From Citrobacter amalonaticus (GTDB lineage: Bacteria; Pseudomonadota; Gammaproteobacteria; Enterobacterales; Enterobacteriaceae), in the NCBI RefSeq assembly GCF_002918555.1, contig NZ_PQMB01000009.1:1-64000 (forward strand): DNA of 64,000 nucleotides. The letters run 5' to 3'. Positions 34,357 through 43,962 of this stretch are shown in pieces; position 1 is the stretch's first letter; the number at the start of each line of letters is the position of its first letter. A program made the position numbers and the translations under genes. Under the pieces are notes generated by a model. The model had not been told where the DNA came from. It saw only the letters and a program-made list of their open reading frames with translations, and did not search any database.

Positions 34357-35511
34357 ATGTCCCGGCCATTGCGTATTAAAAAAATGTCTCTGTATAACGC
34401 GCTCTCCAGATATTACGCCACCACATCCGTGCATAAACGGGGGCATCAACAGGAGTTTTACCGCGTATGCGTCATACAGCGTCACCCTGTGGCCCAGAAA
34501 ATGATGGACGAAATTACCACGGTGGATATTGCCTCCTATCGTGATTTCCGGCTTTCGCAGATCAATGTCCGTACCGGGCGAAACATTTCGGGCAATACGG
34601 TTCGACTGGAACTGGCCCTGCTTTCATCACTCTATAACCTGGCCCGGGTGGAATGGGGAACCTGCAGAACAAACCCGGTTGAACTGGTGCGCAAACCTAA
34701 AGTCGCAGGAGGGCGTGACCGGCGACTGACATCGCAGGAAGAGCGCCGGTTATCCCGCTATTTTCGGGAACAAAACCCGGCGCTATACACCATCTTCCAT
34801 CTGGCTATTGAAACCGCCATGCGACAGGGCGAAATATTATCCCTGCGCTGGGAGCATATCGATATCCAGCACGGTGTTGCACATTTGCCACAGACGAAAA
34901 ACGGCAGCACACGTGATGTCCCCCTGTCGCGTAAGGCACGCCGTTTGCTCCAGGATCTGGACATGGCCATGACCGGGCCGGTCTTTAATTACACTTCTGC
35001 CGGTGTGAAAAGTGCCTGGCGGACAGCACTTCAGCGACTCAATATTCAGAACCTGCATTTTCACGATCTGCGCCATGAAGCTATCAGCAGGTTATTTGAA
35101 CTGGGCACGCTGAACGTGATGGAAGTGTCGGCCATTTCCGGTCACCGATCACTGAATATGCTCAAGCGATATACCCATCTCAGGGCATACCAGCTCGTCA
35201 GTAAACTCGATGCACGACGTCGGCAGACACAAAAAATAGCGCCCTATTTTGTGCCCTATCCGGCCTGCATTGAACCTGTCGATGATGAGGGGAAGACCGT
35301 TTTTCAGATCCGCCTGCACGACTTCGATAATCTTGCAGTATCGGGTCATTCACGTGAGAGTGCTATGGAGGCGGCATCCGTCGCGTTACTCCGGGTTCTG
35401 GCGCTTGCCGCTCAGCGCGGTGAACGCGTGCCGCAGCCCGGAGAACTGCCTGACGGTATGGCTGAAAGAGTGATGATCAACCCGCTTATCAGCGCCACCG
35501 TCCACGCGTAA
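34357..35511 (+). CDS. rci: Rci shufflon recombinase (tyrosine recombinase)
   Basis: 384 residues. All catalytic residues are visible: Arg156 ([10 protein letters not shown]), His236/Arg239 (HDLRHE), His263 (SGHRSLNML) and Tyr272 (RYTHL). An N-terminal SAM-like DNA-binding part (about 40-110) precedes them, and a basic tail continues after the nucleophile as in R64 Rci, where it fixes inversion specificity. It inverts DNA between sfx sites without a separate directionality factor. AAGGAA before the ATG supports the start. Confidence 0.95.
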   Translation: MSRPLRIKKMSLYNALSRYYATTSVHKRGHQQEFYRVCVIQRHPVAQKMMDEITTVDIASYRDFRLSQINVRTGRNISGNTVRLELALLSSLYNLARVEWGTCRTNPVELVRKPKVAGGRDRRLTSQEERRLSRYFREQNPALYTIFHLAIETAMRQGEILSLRWEHIDIQHGVAHLPQTKNGSTRDVPLSRKARRLLQDLDMAMTGPVFNYTSAGVKSAWRTALQRLNIQNLHFHDLRHEAISRLFELGTLNVMEVSAISGHRSLNMLKRYTHLRAYQLVSKLDARRRQTQKIAPYFVPYPACIEPVDDEGKTVFQIRLHDFDNLAVSGHSRESAMEAASVALLRVLALAAQRGERVPQPGELPDGMAERVMINPLISATVHA

Positions 35512-35524
35512 CACATTTGAAAAC

Positions 35525-35553
35525 AGGGAAAAGCCACCCGGCTCTTTCCCTGA
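35525..35553 (+). terminator. Hairpin between rci and traH
   Basis: CAGGGAAA-a-GCC and GGC-tc-TTTCCCTG form a long stem after the rci stop. No U-run follows directly; a second short stem GGATG/CATCC with TTTT follows at 35563-35584. Together they could terminate or slow transcription from the pil genes into tra. Confidence 0.5.
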
Positions 35554-35635
35554 CTGAAGAAGGATGCTCCCCGTCATCCTTTTTCTCATTCCGAAACTCC
35601 CCCTTCCATCCTTAAAACCTGACTGAGACTAACTT

Positions 35636-36091
35636 ATGAAATTACCAACCCTCATCGGGGTCCTGGTGCCATTCCTGCTGTCTGGTTGCCATCAGGCCCC
35701 TGCATCCACATCGACGTCGACATCATCCAGGTTGTCTCCATCTGCGGCACAGATCGCGTTTAAACAGGAACAACAGCGCCTTGCACTGACGCTGACCGAA
35801 GATGGATGGTTATTACCCGGCCGCATAACATCCAACTCACAACGGGTTTCGGTGGACTGGGACGGGGATGCGATTGAACTGCTCTCAAAACTGGCGAATC
35901 AGCGGGGGATCACCCTGCGTTATTCCGGTGTCCGTCTGCCACTGCCCGTCACCATTCACGAACGTGACGTGACTTTTGAAACCCTGTTGCGCCTTATCCG
36001 CACGCAAATCAGCTGGCGCGCGACAGTGACACAGCAACCTGACGCACTTGAAGTCGGTTTCATGCCACCACTCAAAGGGAAAATGTCATGA
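35636..36091 (+). CDS. traH: TraH, DotD-like lipoprotein
   Basis: 151 residues. Lipobox LLSGC (Cys18), then a Ser/Thr-rich linker. A C-terminal secretin-N0-like domain reads AIELLSKLANQRGITLRYSG...DVTFETLLRLIRTQISW, the fold shared with DotD of Legionella. In IVB systems DotC, DotD and DotH make the outer-membrane core. The following traI starts inside its stop codon. R64 traE-traG, which lie before traH, are absent here. Confidence 0.87.
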   Translation: MKLPTLIGVLVPFLLSGCHQAPASTSTSTSSRLSPSAAQIAFKQEQQRLALTLTEDGWLLPGRITSNSQRVSVDWDGDAIELLSKLANQRGITLRYSGVRLPLPVTIHERDVTFETLLRLIRTQISWRATVTQQPDALEVGFMPPLKGKMS

Positions 36092-36909
36092 CAACACGCC
36101 CCCTTTACGCTCAGGGCCTCATCGTCCTTGCTCTTTTTACCCCGCTGTCCGGGGTAATGGCCGCCACCCCGACCGTCAGTCCTGCCCCGCCGCCTCCTTC
36201 AATGTCGGCCTATCTCAGTCCTGAAGCAGACGACCACAACGGGGTTAACGATACGGTGTATCAGATGCTGACTGAGGCCGGCAAAACTGAAGGATTTCGC
36301 GGGGGAAAAGCGCAACGGGCATGGGAACTTCGCCAGTCTCTGGAGCAGCGCGCCCGTCAGCTCGACAACACGTATCTTTTTTCACCGCTGATCAACCGTC
36401 AGGGCTGGCTGCCCCCTGTCATTGCAGAGGCGACATCGCTGGCCACCATCACCGATAAACAAATGCGTACGGCAAACCACGTTTACAACATCCTGGTGCC
36501 CGAGCGTTTTGTCAGTAATCCACCCGGCTGGCGTCAGTATCTTTTCGCCGGATTATCCGTCCAGTCCGCCCCTTCAGACACGGTTATTCCGCGTAACCGG
36601 GCAGAGCGCACGGTCTGGCAGAACGCCATTAAAAAAGGCTGGCAGGAAGGCCGCCAGAGCGCGGATGACACGCTGGCGGCCAACTTCAACAGGCTTACCC
36701 GCGATTACACCGGGATGATGCGCTATTCACTGCTTGTGAAACAAAAAATGATCACCCCGCCCGTTATTGCCGAACAACAGCAGAGCGTCAGCGGCAGCCG
36801 TGAGGAGCTGATGCTCGGTGATAAGGTTCGCGACCTGAAGCAGCGCGCCGGTTTTGATCTGGACAAGAAGAAATGGGAGCCGCTGATTCAGACAAGGGCA
36901 ACGCAATGA
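36088..36909 (+). CDS. traI: TraI, DotC-like outer-membrane core protein
   Basis: 273 residues. A signal peptide ends near FTPLSGVMAA; a Pro-rich stretch follows. DotC-family features are visible: RGGKAQRAWELRQSLEQRARQLD, RQGWLPPVIAEA and VPRNR-like PSDTVIPRNRAERTVWQNAI, then a second PPVIAEQQ. No lipobox Cys is seen. It overlaps traH by four bases and traJ by four bases. Confidence 0.87.
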   Translation: MTTRPLYAQGLIVLALFTPLSGVMAATPTVSPAPPPPSMSAYLSPEADDHNGVNDTVYQMLTEAGKTEGFRGGKAQRAWELRQSLEQRARQLDNTYLFSPLINRQGWLPPVIAEATSLATITDKQMRTANHVYNILVPERFVSNPPGWRQYLFAGLSVQSAPSDTVIPRNRAERTVWQNAIKKGWQEGRQSADDTLAANFNRLTRDYTGMMRYSLLVKQKMITPPVIAEQQQSVSGSREELMLGDKVRDLKQRAGFDLDKKKWEPLIQTRATQ

Positions 36910-38075
36910 CAACCCTGGATAAATTTGATTTCTCAGCAGGTCTGACGCCCGATGTATTCCGCGCATTCTTTGTCCACTGTTACCGGCATGGCGTGTCAGA
37001 CATTCATTTACAGTCCGGCGGTCCGCTGGTACTTGGCCACCACGGCCGAAAGATTCGGGCCTCGGCGTTCACGCTGGACCATTCGACACTGCTCCTGCTT
37101 ATCGACTCTCTCTTCACCCCGCTCGTCAAGGCCCGTATTCAGGCCGGGAAAGGTGATGATGCCGCGTTACAACTCGAGGGTGACAGTCAGCAGCGCTACG
37201 GCCTTGAAAGAGGAGAACGCATCCGTTTTCGCGCCAACTTCACCCAGGCCACAATCCGGGGCCTCAATACCGCTATTGCCGTTACCCTGCGCGTCATTAA
37301 CAACCAAATCCCGGCGCTGAACAGCCTCGGGCTTCCCGATCCGCTGTATCAGACGCTGGCGCATCTCCCGGTTGAAGGTATCGGCCTCATCGTGGGACCC
37401 ACCGGCTCGGGAAAAACCACGTTACTGACGTCGGTATACCAGCATCACGGTGAAACGACCCCTGACTGCAAGGTCACCACCTATGAAGATCCGATTGAAG
37501 GCTTGCTCGGGGGGCCGAACTGGTTGCTGCAGCCGCAGCAGTGTGAAATCGGCCGCGACGTTCCGACCTATGCCGAAGGCCTGCGCCTGTCGATGCGTCA
37601 GGCGCCGACGATTATCGGGATTGGTGAGGTGCGCGACAGTGAGACCGTCGAAGGCGTGGTAAGTGCGGCACTGTCCGGCCACCTGTGTCTGGGAACAGAA
37701 CATGCATTTTCTGCCGGGCACGCTTTTGCCCGAAGCATTCGTATGTTGCCGGCAGAAAACCGCGAACCGCTGGCCCATGACATGCTGGAACTGATGCGTT
37801 TTATCGTCATGCAACGCCTGGTCCCCACCACGGATGGCAGACGCTGCGCCATCCAGGAATATGTGCTGTTCGATGATGAGTTTCGTGAGTCATTGCGCCG
37901 GCATGAATACACGCAGTGGGCCACGGTGCTCAACAAAGACCTTGCCGCACAGGAAGCCCGTATCAGCGACCAGGTATGGAAAAAGTACCAGGAAAACCGC
38001 GTATCCGAAGAGACAGTGCGCAGCTATCTCGGTAACAGTGAATTTATTAAGCGGAGTCAACATCATGTCCGGTGA
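36906..38075 (+). CDS. traJ: TraJ, DotB-like transfer ATPase
   Basis: 389 residues from the ATG overlapping the traI stop. VirB11/PilT-family ATPase: Walker A GPTGSGKT at about 164-171, Asp box TTYEDPIEG, Walker B TIIGIGEVRDSETVEG and His box SGHLCLGTEHA. In IVB systems DotB works with DotO and DotL on substrate loading. An internal DIHLQSGGPL is the usual N-terminal motif of the family. Confidence 0.92.
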   Translation: MTTLDKFDFSAGLTPDVFRAFFVHCYRHGVSDIHLQSGGPLVLGHHGRKIRASAFTLDHSTLLLLIDSLFTPLVKARIQAGKGDDAALQLEGDSQQRYGLERGERIRFRANFTQATIRGLNTAIAVTLRVINNQIPALNSLGLPDPLYQTLAHLPVEGIGLIVGPTGSGKTTLLTSVYQHHGETTPDCKVTTYEDPIEGLLGGPNWLLQPQQCEIGRDVPTYAEGLRLSMRQAPTIIGIGEVRDSETVEGVVSAALSGHLCLGTEHAFSAGHAFARSIRMLPAENREPLAHDMLELMRFIVMQRLVPTTDGRRCAIQEYVLFDDEFRESLRRHEYTQWATVLNKDLAAQEARISDQVWKKYQENRVSEETVRSYLGNSEFIKRSQHHVR

Positions 38076-38331
38076 TTATCACCCGGGGCGGGATGCCTCC
38101 CCCCCGGTTAACATTTTTGGCATTCCGGCGCTGGCATGGCTCATTTTCGCGATCTGGTTTAAGTGGCCATCCACGAACATGTTTCTGTTCTGCATCGGAC
38201 TCATCCTCTTTTATGCCGTTCTGGCGCACTTTGGCTTCACCGTCACGGTACTCAGCCAGCGCATCTTCCACCTTCTTCGCGGTCGTCGCCTGACAGGCAG
38301 GCCCTGGTGGTACCGAAAATTCTTTGAGTAA
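38065..38331 (+). CDS. traK: TraK, IcmT-like small membrane protein
   Basis: 88 residues from the ATG at 38065 (GCGGAG upstream), overlapping traJ by 11 bases. Two adjoining membrane helices (FGIPALAWLIFAIWF and MFLFCIGLILFYAVLAHFGF) and the ending GRPWWYRKFFE match IcmT proteins in size and layout. Confidence 0.85.
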   Translation: MSGDYHPGRDASPPVNIFGIPALAWLIFAIWFKWPSTNMFLFCIGLILFYAVLAHFGFTVTVLSQRIFHLLRGRRLTGRPWWYRKFFE

Positions 38332-38342
38332 AGGAGACAGCG

Positions 38343-41300
38343 ATGGAGACGACGCAAACCCGTACCTATCTGGCAGTACCCCATGACGAGAAGGATGAAG
38401 CCCGTAAGGCCGCAGGAAAACTCGAAAATAACAAATCCGCACTCCGTTTTGATGATGAACGCAAGGTCTGGTATGCCCTTCCCGGTGCCGACATGGAAGC
38501 GCTCAAACGGTGGAAACCTGACCCGCTGCTGACCGGCGTATCAGCCGGTGATGCGCTGACGCAGTTTACTGACTTCCTTCATGCTAACGGCGCCGATGTA
38601 CCTGATAAGGTCATCATGGACGGTACCCGCCAGCGTATTCGTATGAGGGATGACAAGCCCGGTAAAAAATCCTGTACCTATGTGGGGCACCTGGATGGCC
38701 TGCCCAACGGCTGGTTCAACGACTTCCGGGATGGCGGTAAGGATGAACTGAGTACCTGGTACTTCAGCGGTGAAGAAGGCGACCCTGTCGCTTCGCTGCA
38801 TATGAAAGCCGTGACGGCCCAGAGTCAGTGGGACCGCGCCGAAGCAAAGCGGGTATTACAGGACAAGAAGGCAGGCAATGTCCGGTATGTCCACGGGAAA
38901 TTTGGCCAGGCCGGGCATCAGCACCCCTATCTGGTGAAAAAAGGCGTTCAGGCAGCCAGAGGCGTACACATTGACAACAAACAGAGATTGCTTATCCCCC
39001 TGCAGAACGCTGACGGTGTCATGCGCTCGATGCAGACCATCGATCCCGAAGGGAACAAGCGCCTGACCAAAGACGCAGAAAAGAGTGGCAATTTTTTCGT
39101 TGTCGGCGGCACGCTGAAAAACGGCAGACCCATCGTGTGTGCCGAAGGGTACGCCACGGCCGCCAGCGGAGCGATGGCGCTACGCATGCCGGTCGTCATG
39201 GCCATTGACTCCGGTAACCTGGTCAAAGTGGCCGAGCGCCTGCATCAGAAATACCCCGACAGCCCGATGCTGTTTCTGGGGGACGATGACCCGCCCAAAC
39301 CCCACAGACCGGGTAATCCCGGCAAAGAAGCCGCAGAGAAAGCGGCCCGACTGACGGGCGGAATTGCCGTACTACCGTCGCTCACCCCGGACGAAAAAGC
39401 ACAGGGGCTGACGGATTTTAACGACCTGCACCAGTCCCGGGGACTGGCGGCATTAACCGAAGAACTGGCCCCCCTGCGTCAGAAATTGTTATCCGCTCCC
39501 ACGCCTGACGCCTCCCCCGAATTACAACCGACTGAGACTGTTATCATGAATGAACCGGATAATGTGAATAGTGAACCTGCAGGTCAGGCTGAAGCCGAAA
39601 GCCAGATGGCAGCCTATGAGGACTGGATGGCATCCGGACAGGATGCCATACCTGAGACCGTCCAGCCTGAACCGGTCCCTGCTGCTCCTGTCGCGCCTGT
39701 AGCTGCTGTAGCTGAGACTGCCGCGTCGAAAACGCTGTCACCGGACAGCGCTGACGGAGCCGGCACAGCGACTACGGTGAATAAAGCCCGCCGGACTAAA
39801 AAAACGGTGCCTGCCGAAGCAAAAGAGAAAGGCAGAGCAAAAACGGCAACGGCCCCCAAAAAACCCCGGCAGAAGAAAGTCACCACAGACGATAAACCGG
39901 AAAAACCACAACAGGCTGCACCCGCTGCGGCTGAGAGCCAGAGCGCCACGCGGGCGGACCCGACGCCGTCACTGTCATCGCTGTTAAAACAGGAATCGCC
40001 CCCGGCATCGCCTAAACCCGCCCTCGAAGACGAGGAGGTTCAGCCAGTCATTCCACCCGTGAACGAAGCCACGCCGCCATTACGCAATGCCTCCCCCTCC
40101 GGGACAGAAGAGAATGATTCTCCGGACAATGACATCCCGATAAGTGAAGCCATGCCAGAGCCTGACGGTATCCGCTTTGAAAGAAGTCTGCAGGCACGCG
40201 AGCGGATTGATTTAGTTGCTCTGGAAGGCGCGTTGCTGCACAGGCCGGGTAGCGAACGCGGCACCCAGCACTACTTACTCGACGGTGATCGCGCTTTTAC
40301 CCGTTATATGCAGCAGGGTCGCATCATTATGGCCACGCCGCAGGCCAGTCAGAATGACCGCATGATCCTCGGCGCACTCCTGGTGGCAAAGCAGGACATG
40401 GTTCTGCAGGGTAATATCGAACTGACCGGCAGTCCGGCGTTTATACAACGGGCAATCAACCTGATAGCGGAGTACGACCTGCCTCTGAAGCTCACAAATC
40501 CGGAGCAAATAAAAATGCTCGAGGAAGCGCGTGAGAAATTGCTGGCCGAACCTGGTCTGCCGGATGAACCCACGCCCCTGGGCAGTGAGGCTTCCGAAAT
40601 TCTGGTGCATCCGGTCGGGAACAACACGTCAGCCCCCCGGCCTTCAGCGGCGGAAGCGACGCAGGCAGCCAGTACTCAGCAGGTGTCCTCCAAAACGCTC
40701 CCGCCAGATATTCTGCCGCAAAAAGCCCCTGCGCCCGTCCCCATGAACGCCAGCCATGATGAGGCATCTGCAGGACTGACGGGGACACTGCTGGAACACG
40801 GTCCCGCGCCATATAACTTCCAGAAGGACGAAAGCCACAGTTATTATGCCCGGCTGCGTACTGCCGAGGGAGAACGCATCGTCTGGGGGATAGCACTCCG
40901 CGCCGCCATTGCCGATGCAGGCCTGGAAAACAACGATCTGGTCAAGCTGCAGATGACGGGCAAAGAAACCGTCACCGTGGATGTTAAACAGAAAGGTCCG
41001 GGCGGAAAACCGATAGTTGATGAGAAAGGCCATGCCGTCTACCGCAAAGAGGAGCGGGAACGGAATAAATGGACCGCCAGACAGGCCATTGACCCCACCG
41101 TCGTCAATGCCGACACCCGGTCGATGACCCCGCCTGGCGAACTACTCGCGTATTCACTCAAGGACTGGAACGCCCTCCAGGCCGGGGTGGAAGAACTGGC
41201 GAAGAAGGCCGGGGTGTCGTTGCCTGACTGGCCCGGACTGCCCGATGCGTTGTGGACGGAACCGGCAGGCAAAGGTGTACCCAGCCCCGACCGACAGCCT

Positions 41301-41771
41301 GACAACCCCACGCTCCCTGCCCCGTCCCGCGATGCCGGGAAGGCGCTTTTCCAGGCGATGGATGCAGAGCAACAGCTCAAACTGTTGCTGGTCAAAGCCC
41401 ACGGCGACTATGTCCAGGGCGTTGTACTTCATGACGATGTGTACAAGCCGGTACTCGGGAGACTGTGTAAAAACGCCCGGGGCGCGCCTCACATGACGCT
41501 CAACGAAATCACGCCTGACGGACTTAAACCCCTGGGCTACGGCAACCCAATTAACAACGACACGGGCAGCTTTAACGACTATGTCTTCCGCCTGAATAAT
41601 GAACCCCAGCGTTTATATGCACAGGGCCTTGAGCCGGAAAAGCGTACGGCGGCACTACAGCAGCAGCTGGGATTTGACAGTGCACCGGTGGCACCTGACC
41701 AGCTGGTAGTCCGCCATGAGCCGGAATCAACCCACCGACACACCCCCAGCATGCCACGTCCTGGTCGTTAA
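38343..41771 (+). CDS. sogL: Sog-like conjugative DNA primase
   Basis: 1142 residues. A DUF5710-like N-terminus (TYLAVPHDEKDEARKAAGKL) is followed by a TOPRIM domain with Glu268 (VCAEGYATA), Asp289 (AIDSGN) and the DDD at 314-316. A long Pro/Ala-rich linker (about 400-610) leads to an LPD7 domain (about 620-735, LEGALLHRPGSERGTQHYLL) and a C-terminal part with SYYARLRTAEGERIVWGIAL. Such proteins prime the incoming strand in the recipient and travel with it. It sits between traK and traL as sog does in R64. GGAG precedes the ATG. An internal start giving a short form (SogS-like) is possible but unproven. Confidence 0.88.
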   Translation: METTQTRTYLAVPHDEKDEARKAAGKLENNKSALRFDDERKVWYALPGADMEALKRWKPDPLLTGVSAGDALTQFTDFLHANGADVPDKVIMDGTRQRIRMRDDKPGKKSCTYVGHLDGLPNGWFNDFRDGGKDELSTWYFSGEEGDPVASLHMKAVTAQSQWDRAEAKRVLQDKKAGNVRYVHGKFGQAGHQHPYLVKKGVQAARGVHIDNKQRLLIPLQNADGVMRSMQTIDPEGNKRLTKDAEKSGNFFVVGGTLKNGRPIVCAEGYATAASGAMALRMPVVMAIDSGNLVKVAERLHQKYPDSPMLFLGDDDPPKPHRPGNPGKEAAEKAARLTGGIAVLPSLTPDEKAQGLTDFNDLHQSRGLAALTEELAPLRQKLLSAPTPDASPELQPTETVIMNEPDNVNSEPAGQAEAESQMAAYEDWMASGQDAIPETVQPEPVPAAPVAPVAAVAETAASKTLSPDSADGAGTATTVNKARRTKKTVPAEAKEKGRAKTATAPKKPRQKKVTTDDKPEKPQQAAPAAAESQSATRADPTPSLSSLLKQESPPASPKPALEDEEVQPVIPPVNEATPPLRNASPSGTEENDSPDNDIPISEAMPEPDGIRFERSLQARERIDLVALEGALLHRPGSERGTQHYLLDGDRAFTRYMQQGRIIMATPQASQNDRMILGALLVAKQDMVLQGNIELTGSPAFIQRAINLIAEYDLPLKLTNPEQIKMLEEAREKLLAEPGLPDEPTPLGSEASEILVHPVGNNTSAPRPSAAEATQAASTQQVSSKTLPPDILPQKAPAPVPMNASHDEASAGLTGTLLEHGPAPYNFQKDESHSYYARLRTAEGERIVWGIALRAAIADAGLENNDLVKLQMTGKETVTVDVKQKGPGGKPIVDEKGHAVYRKEERERNKWTARQAIDPTVVNADTRSMTPPGELLAYSLKDWNALQAGVEELAKKAGVSLPDWPGLPDALWTEPAGKGVPSPDRQPDNPTLPAPSRDAGKALFQAMDAEQQLKLLLVKAHGDYVQGVVLHDDVYKPVLGRLCKNARGAPHMTLNEITPDGLKPLGYGNPINNDTGSFNDYVFRLNNEPQRLYAQGLEPEKRTAALQQQLGFDSAPVAPDQLVVRHEPESTHRHTPSMPRPGR

Positions 41772-41786
41772 CGGAGGTCAGAACAC

Positions 41787-42257
41787 ATGAAAAAGATATC
41801 GCTCACATTTCTGTTGTTGTACGCCTCGATGTCAGGCCCTGCAGCAAATGCAGCCAGCTGTGTCGCTGCCACGGCTGCGCTTGCCGGCGCACAGGCCGGT
41901 TATGAGCAGAACCGGAAAGCCGCAGAGTCATGGTCACAGCGGGAAAAGCAGGCCAGTAACGGATTTCAGCAATGTCTCGGGGACATCAGTACCAGCATTA
42001 CGGTGCCGACATTCCCGGACTTCAGCCAGATATTTGACCAGATAAAGGACAAAATCTGTTCTGCTGCCCGGGATAAAGTCTCCTCCCTGTTACCCGGGAA
42101 TATCGATCCGTGGGGTGACCTGGGCGGAGGTTACATTCCGACGACCGACGTTCCTGTCGGAACCCGGAGTACAACAAGTGCGGTCCCCCGGCTGACTTCA
42201 CCGGCTCCCTCTTCCGGCACCCCGTCAGCCAGCTCCGCTTACCCCTTCTCGCTGTAA
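41787..42257 (+). CDS. traL: TraL-like periplasmic protein
   Basis: 156 residues. Signal peptide (LTFLLLYASMSGPAANA), then an Ala/Gln-rich helical part with two Cys (CVAATA, QQCLGD), ICSAARDKVSSLL, and a low-complexity Ser/Pro/Thr tail. Assigned by place between the primase and traM; the sequence itself shows no known domain. The tail is longer than I would expect for the family. Confidence 0.7.
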   Translation: MKKISLTFLLLYASMSGPAANAASCVAATAALAGAQAGYEQNRKAAESWSQREKQASNGFQQCLGDISTSITVPTFPDFSQIFDQIKDKICSAARDKVSSLLPGNIDPWGDLGGGYIPTTDVPVGTRSTTSAVPRLTSPAPSSGTPSASSAYPFSL

Positions 42258-42307
42258 TTTCTCCTGCTCTCTGTTGCCCGTCCGGCTCTCCGGCCGGGCG
42301 GCAACCT

Positions 42308-42997
42308 ATGGATATTTTTATGAAGAAGAAACCTGTCCCCCCTCCGGCGACGGATGAAAGCCCATACGAAAATGCAATGGCACAGCATCAGCATGCCCAG
42401 CTGAATGTGAGTTTTACACGTAAAAGCCTGCAGACCAACGTATGGCAGTCCGTTGCGATTGTCCTCCTGGTGTGCAGCACCATTCTGTTCGCCTGGAAAG
42501 CCGCCAATCCGCCACAAAGCGTTATTGCCAGTGACAACGGTCGCATCATTCCGATACCCACCATCAACGACCCCGTTTACAGCGACGCGGACATCATCGA
42601 CTACGGCGCCAGGCATATCCGGGAAGACTTCACACTCGATTTTGTTCACTACCGTGAACAAATCAATGCCCGTCGGGATGGTTTTTCCACAGAAGGTTTT
42701 ACCAGCTATTACAACGCGCTGGTCAATTCAAACATACTGCCCAATATCCGGGATAAAAAAATGAACCTGTCGTCACTGACCTCCACCGGTGTGGTGAACA
42801 GCAAAGGCGTGCTCGATAACGGCGCTTATGCCTGGCGATTGCAATACCCCGTCACCTTCCGGCTCACCGGACAAACATCATCACTGCCACCCCAAAACTT
42901 CACTCTCATCATGCTTGTTACCCGCGCCGATCCCCGACTCAAAAAAGACGGGCTGGAAGTCATACAGGTGATTACCCGGGAGGCCGCAGAGCAATGA
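42308..42997 (+). CDS. traM: TraM, DotI/IcmL-like inner-membrane protein
   Basis: 229 residues. One membrane helix at about 58-75 (VAIVLLVCSTILFAWKA), then a periplasmic domain with YSDADIIDYGARHIREDFTL...HYREQ, the DotI fold. DotI and DotJ form a core complex of IVB systems. traN starts in its stop codon. A second Met at 42320 is a possible start. Confidence 0.88.
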   Translation: MDIFMKKKPVPPPATDESPYENAMAQHQHAQLNVSFTRKSLQTNVWQSVAIVLLVCSTILFAWKAANPPQSVIASDNGRIIPIPTINDPVYSDADIIDYGARHIREDFTLDFVHYREQINARRDGFSTEGFTSYYNALVNSNILPNIRDKKMNLSSLTSTGVVNSKGVLDNGAYAWRLQYPVTFRLTGQTSSLPPQNFTLIMLVTRADPRLKKDGLEVIQVITREAAEQ

Positions 42998-43962
42998 AAA
43001 AGACACTGATATTCATCACCGCACTGGTCAGTTGCACCGCCGTGATGGCGGCGGAGACGCCACAACCACAATGGCAACCGGCACAGTCATTATCCACCAC
43101 CCCCACCACGGCGCTGCCGCCTGCACCTGTGACAGTGGCTCAGCCGGCAGTCACTTCACCGGCTCCGGTACCGCCGGATGCAGCCCTGCAGTATGCGGAG
43201 AATGTGACGGCCCCCCTGTCTCCGGAGGCGATAAAACAGCTCCGTTCCGGACTGGATGGCGTTCAGCGCAGCTCGGGAACCGCACCGGTCACCGCCGCGC
43301 CACGGATACGCTCTCTCACGGTGAAGCTCGAACCCGGATCATCCCTGCCGATGGTACAGGTTTTACCTAACTTCCCCGGCGTGGTGAATTTCACCGACCA
43401 GACCGGCGCGCCGTGGCCGATAGCGGCCCCGCCAGTGAACGGTAATCCTGCGGGCTTCCAGGTGAACTACCTGCCCGACACGCCCTCGATGTCCATTCAG
43501 GCCCGCCGGGCCTACGACACAGGCAGCGTGACGGTGTACCTGAAAGGCCTGGCAGTGCCCGTCGTCGTCAGTATGACCAGCGGTGAACCCGGTAATCCGG
43601 AGGCATCGCAGCCCACGGACAGTCGGGTCGATTTACGTATCCCGCAGCGGGGTCCTGCCGCCCTTCCCGCCTCTGCGCCCCGGCAGAAAGTCGGGCTGTA
43701 TGACAATACCCTGCAGGCATTTCTGGACGGTGTTCCCCCGAAAGAAGCACAGCGTATCAAAACACAGGGCGGTGTTCCGGATGTCCAGGCCTGGCAGCTT
43801 GGCGATGATATTTATCTGCGTTCCCGCGCTGACTTACGCGATGCGTTCGACAGCACACTCTCGTCTGCTGACGGTACACACGTCTGGAAAATGCCGGTGA
43901 CGCCTTATGTCACCTTCTCGGTGCTGGGACATAACGTCCCACTGACTCTGGAGTTGCAATAA
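42994..43962 (+). CDS. traN: TraN, DotH/IcmK-like outer-membrane core protein
   Basis: 322 residues. Signal peptide (FITALVSCTAVMAA), a Pro/Ala-rich stretch, the N-terminal motif ENVTAPLSPEAIKQLRSGLDG and the beta-rich C-terminal part with ITDQTG-type VNFTDQTGAPWPI, typical of DotH. DotH builds the outer ring with DotC, DotD and DotG. It touches traO (TAATG). Confidence 0.9.
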   Translation: MKKTLIFITALVSCTAVMAAETPQPQWQPAQSLSTTPTTALPPAPVTVAQPAVTSPAPVPPDAALQYAENVTAPLSPEAIKQLRSGLDGVQRSSGTAPVTAAPRIRSLTVKLEPGSSLPMVQVLPNFPGVVNFTDQTGAPWPIAAPPVNGNPAGFQVNYLPDTPSMSIQARRAYDTGSVTVYLKGLAVPVVVSMTSGEPGNPEASQPTDSRVDLRIPQRGPAALPASAPRQKVGLYDNTLQAFLDGVPPKEAQRIKTQGGVPDVQAWQLGDDIYLRSRADLRDAFDSTLSSADGTHVWKMPVTPYVTFSVLGHNVPLTLELQ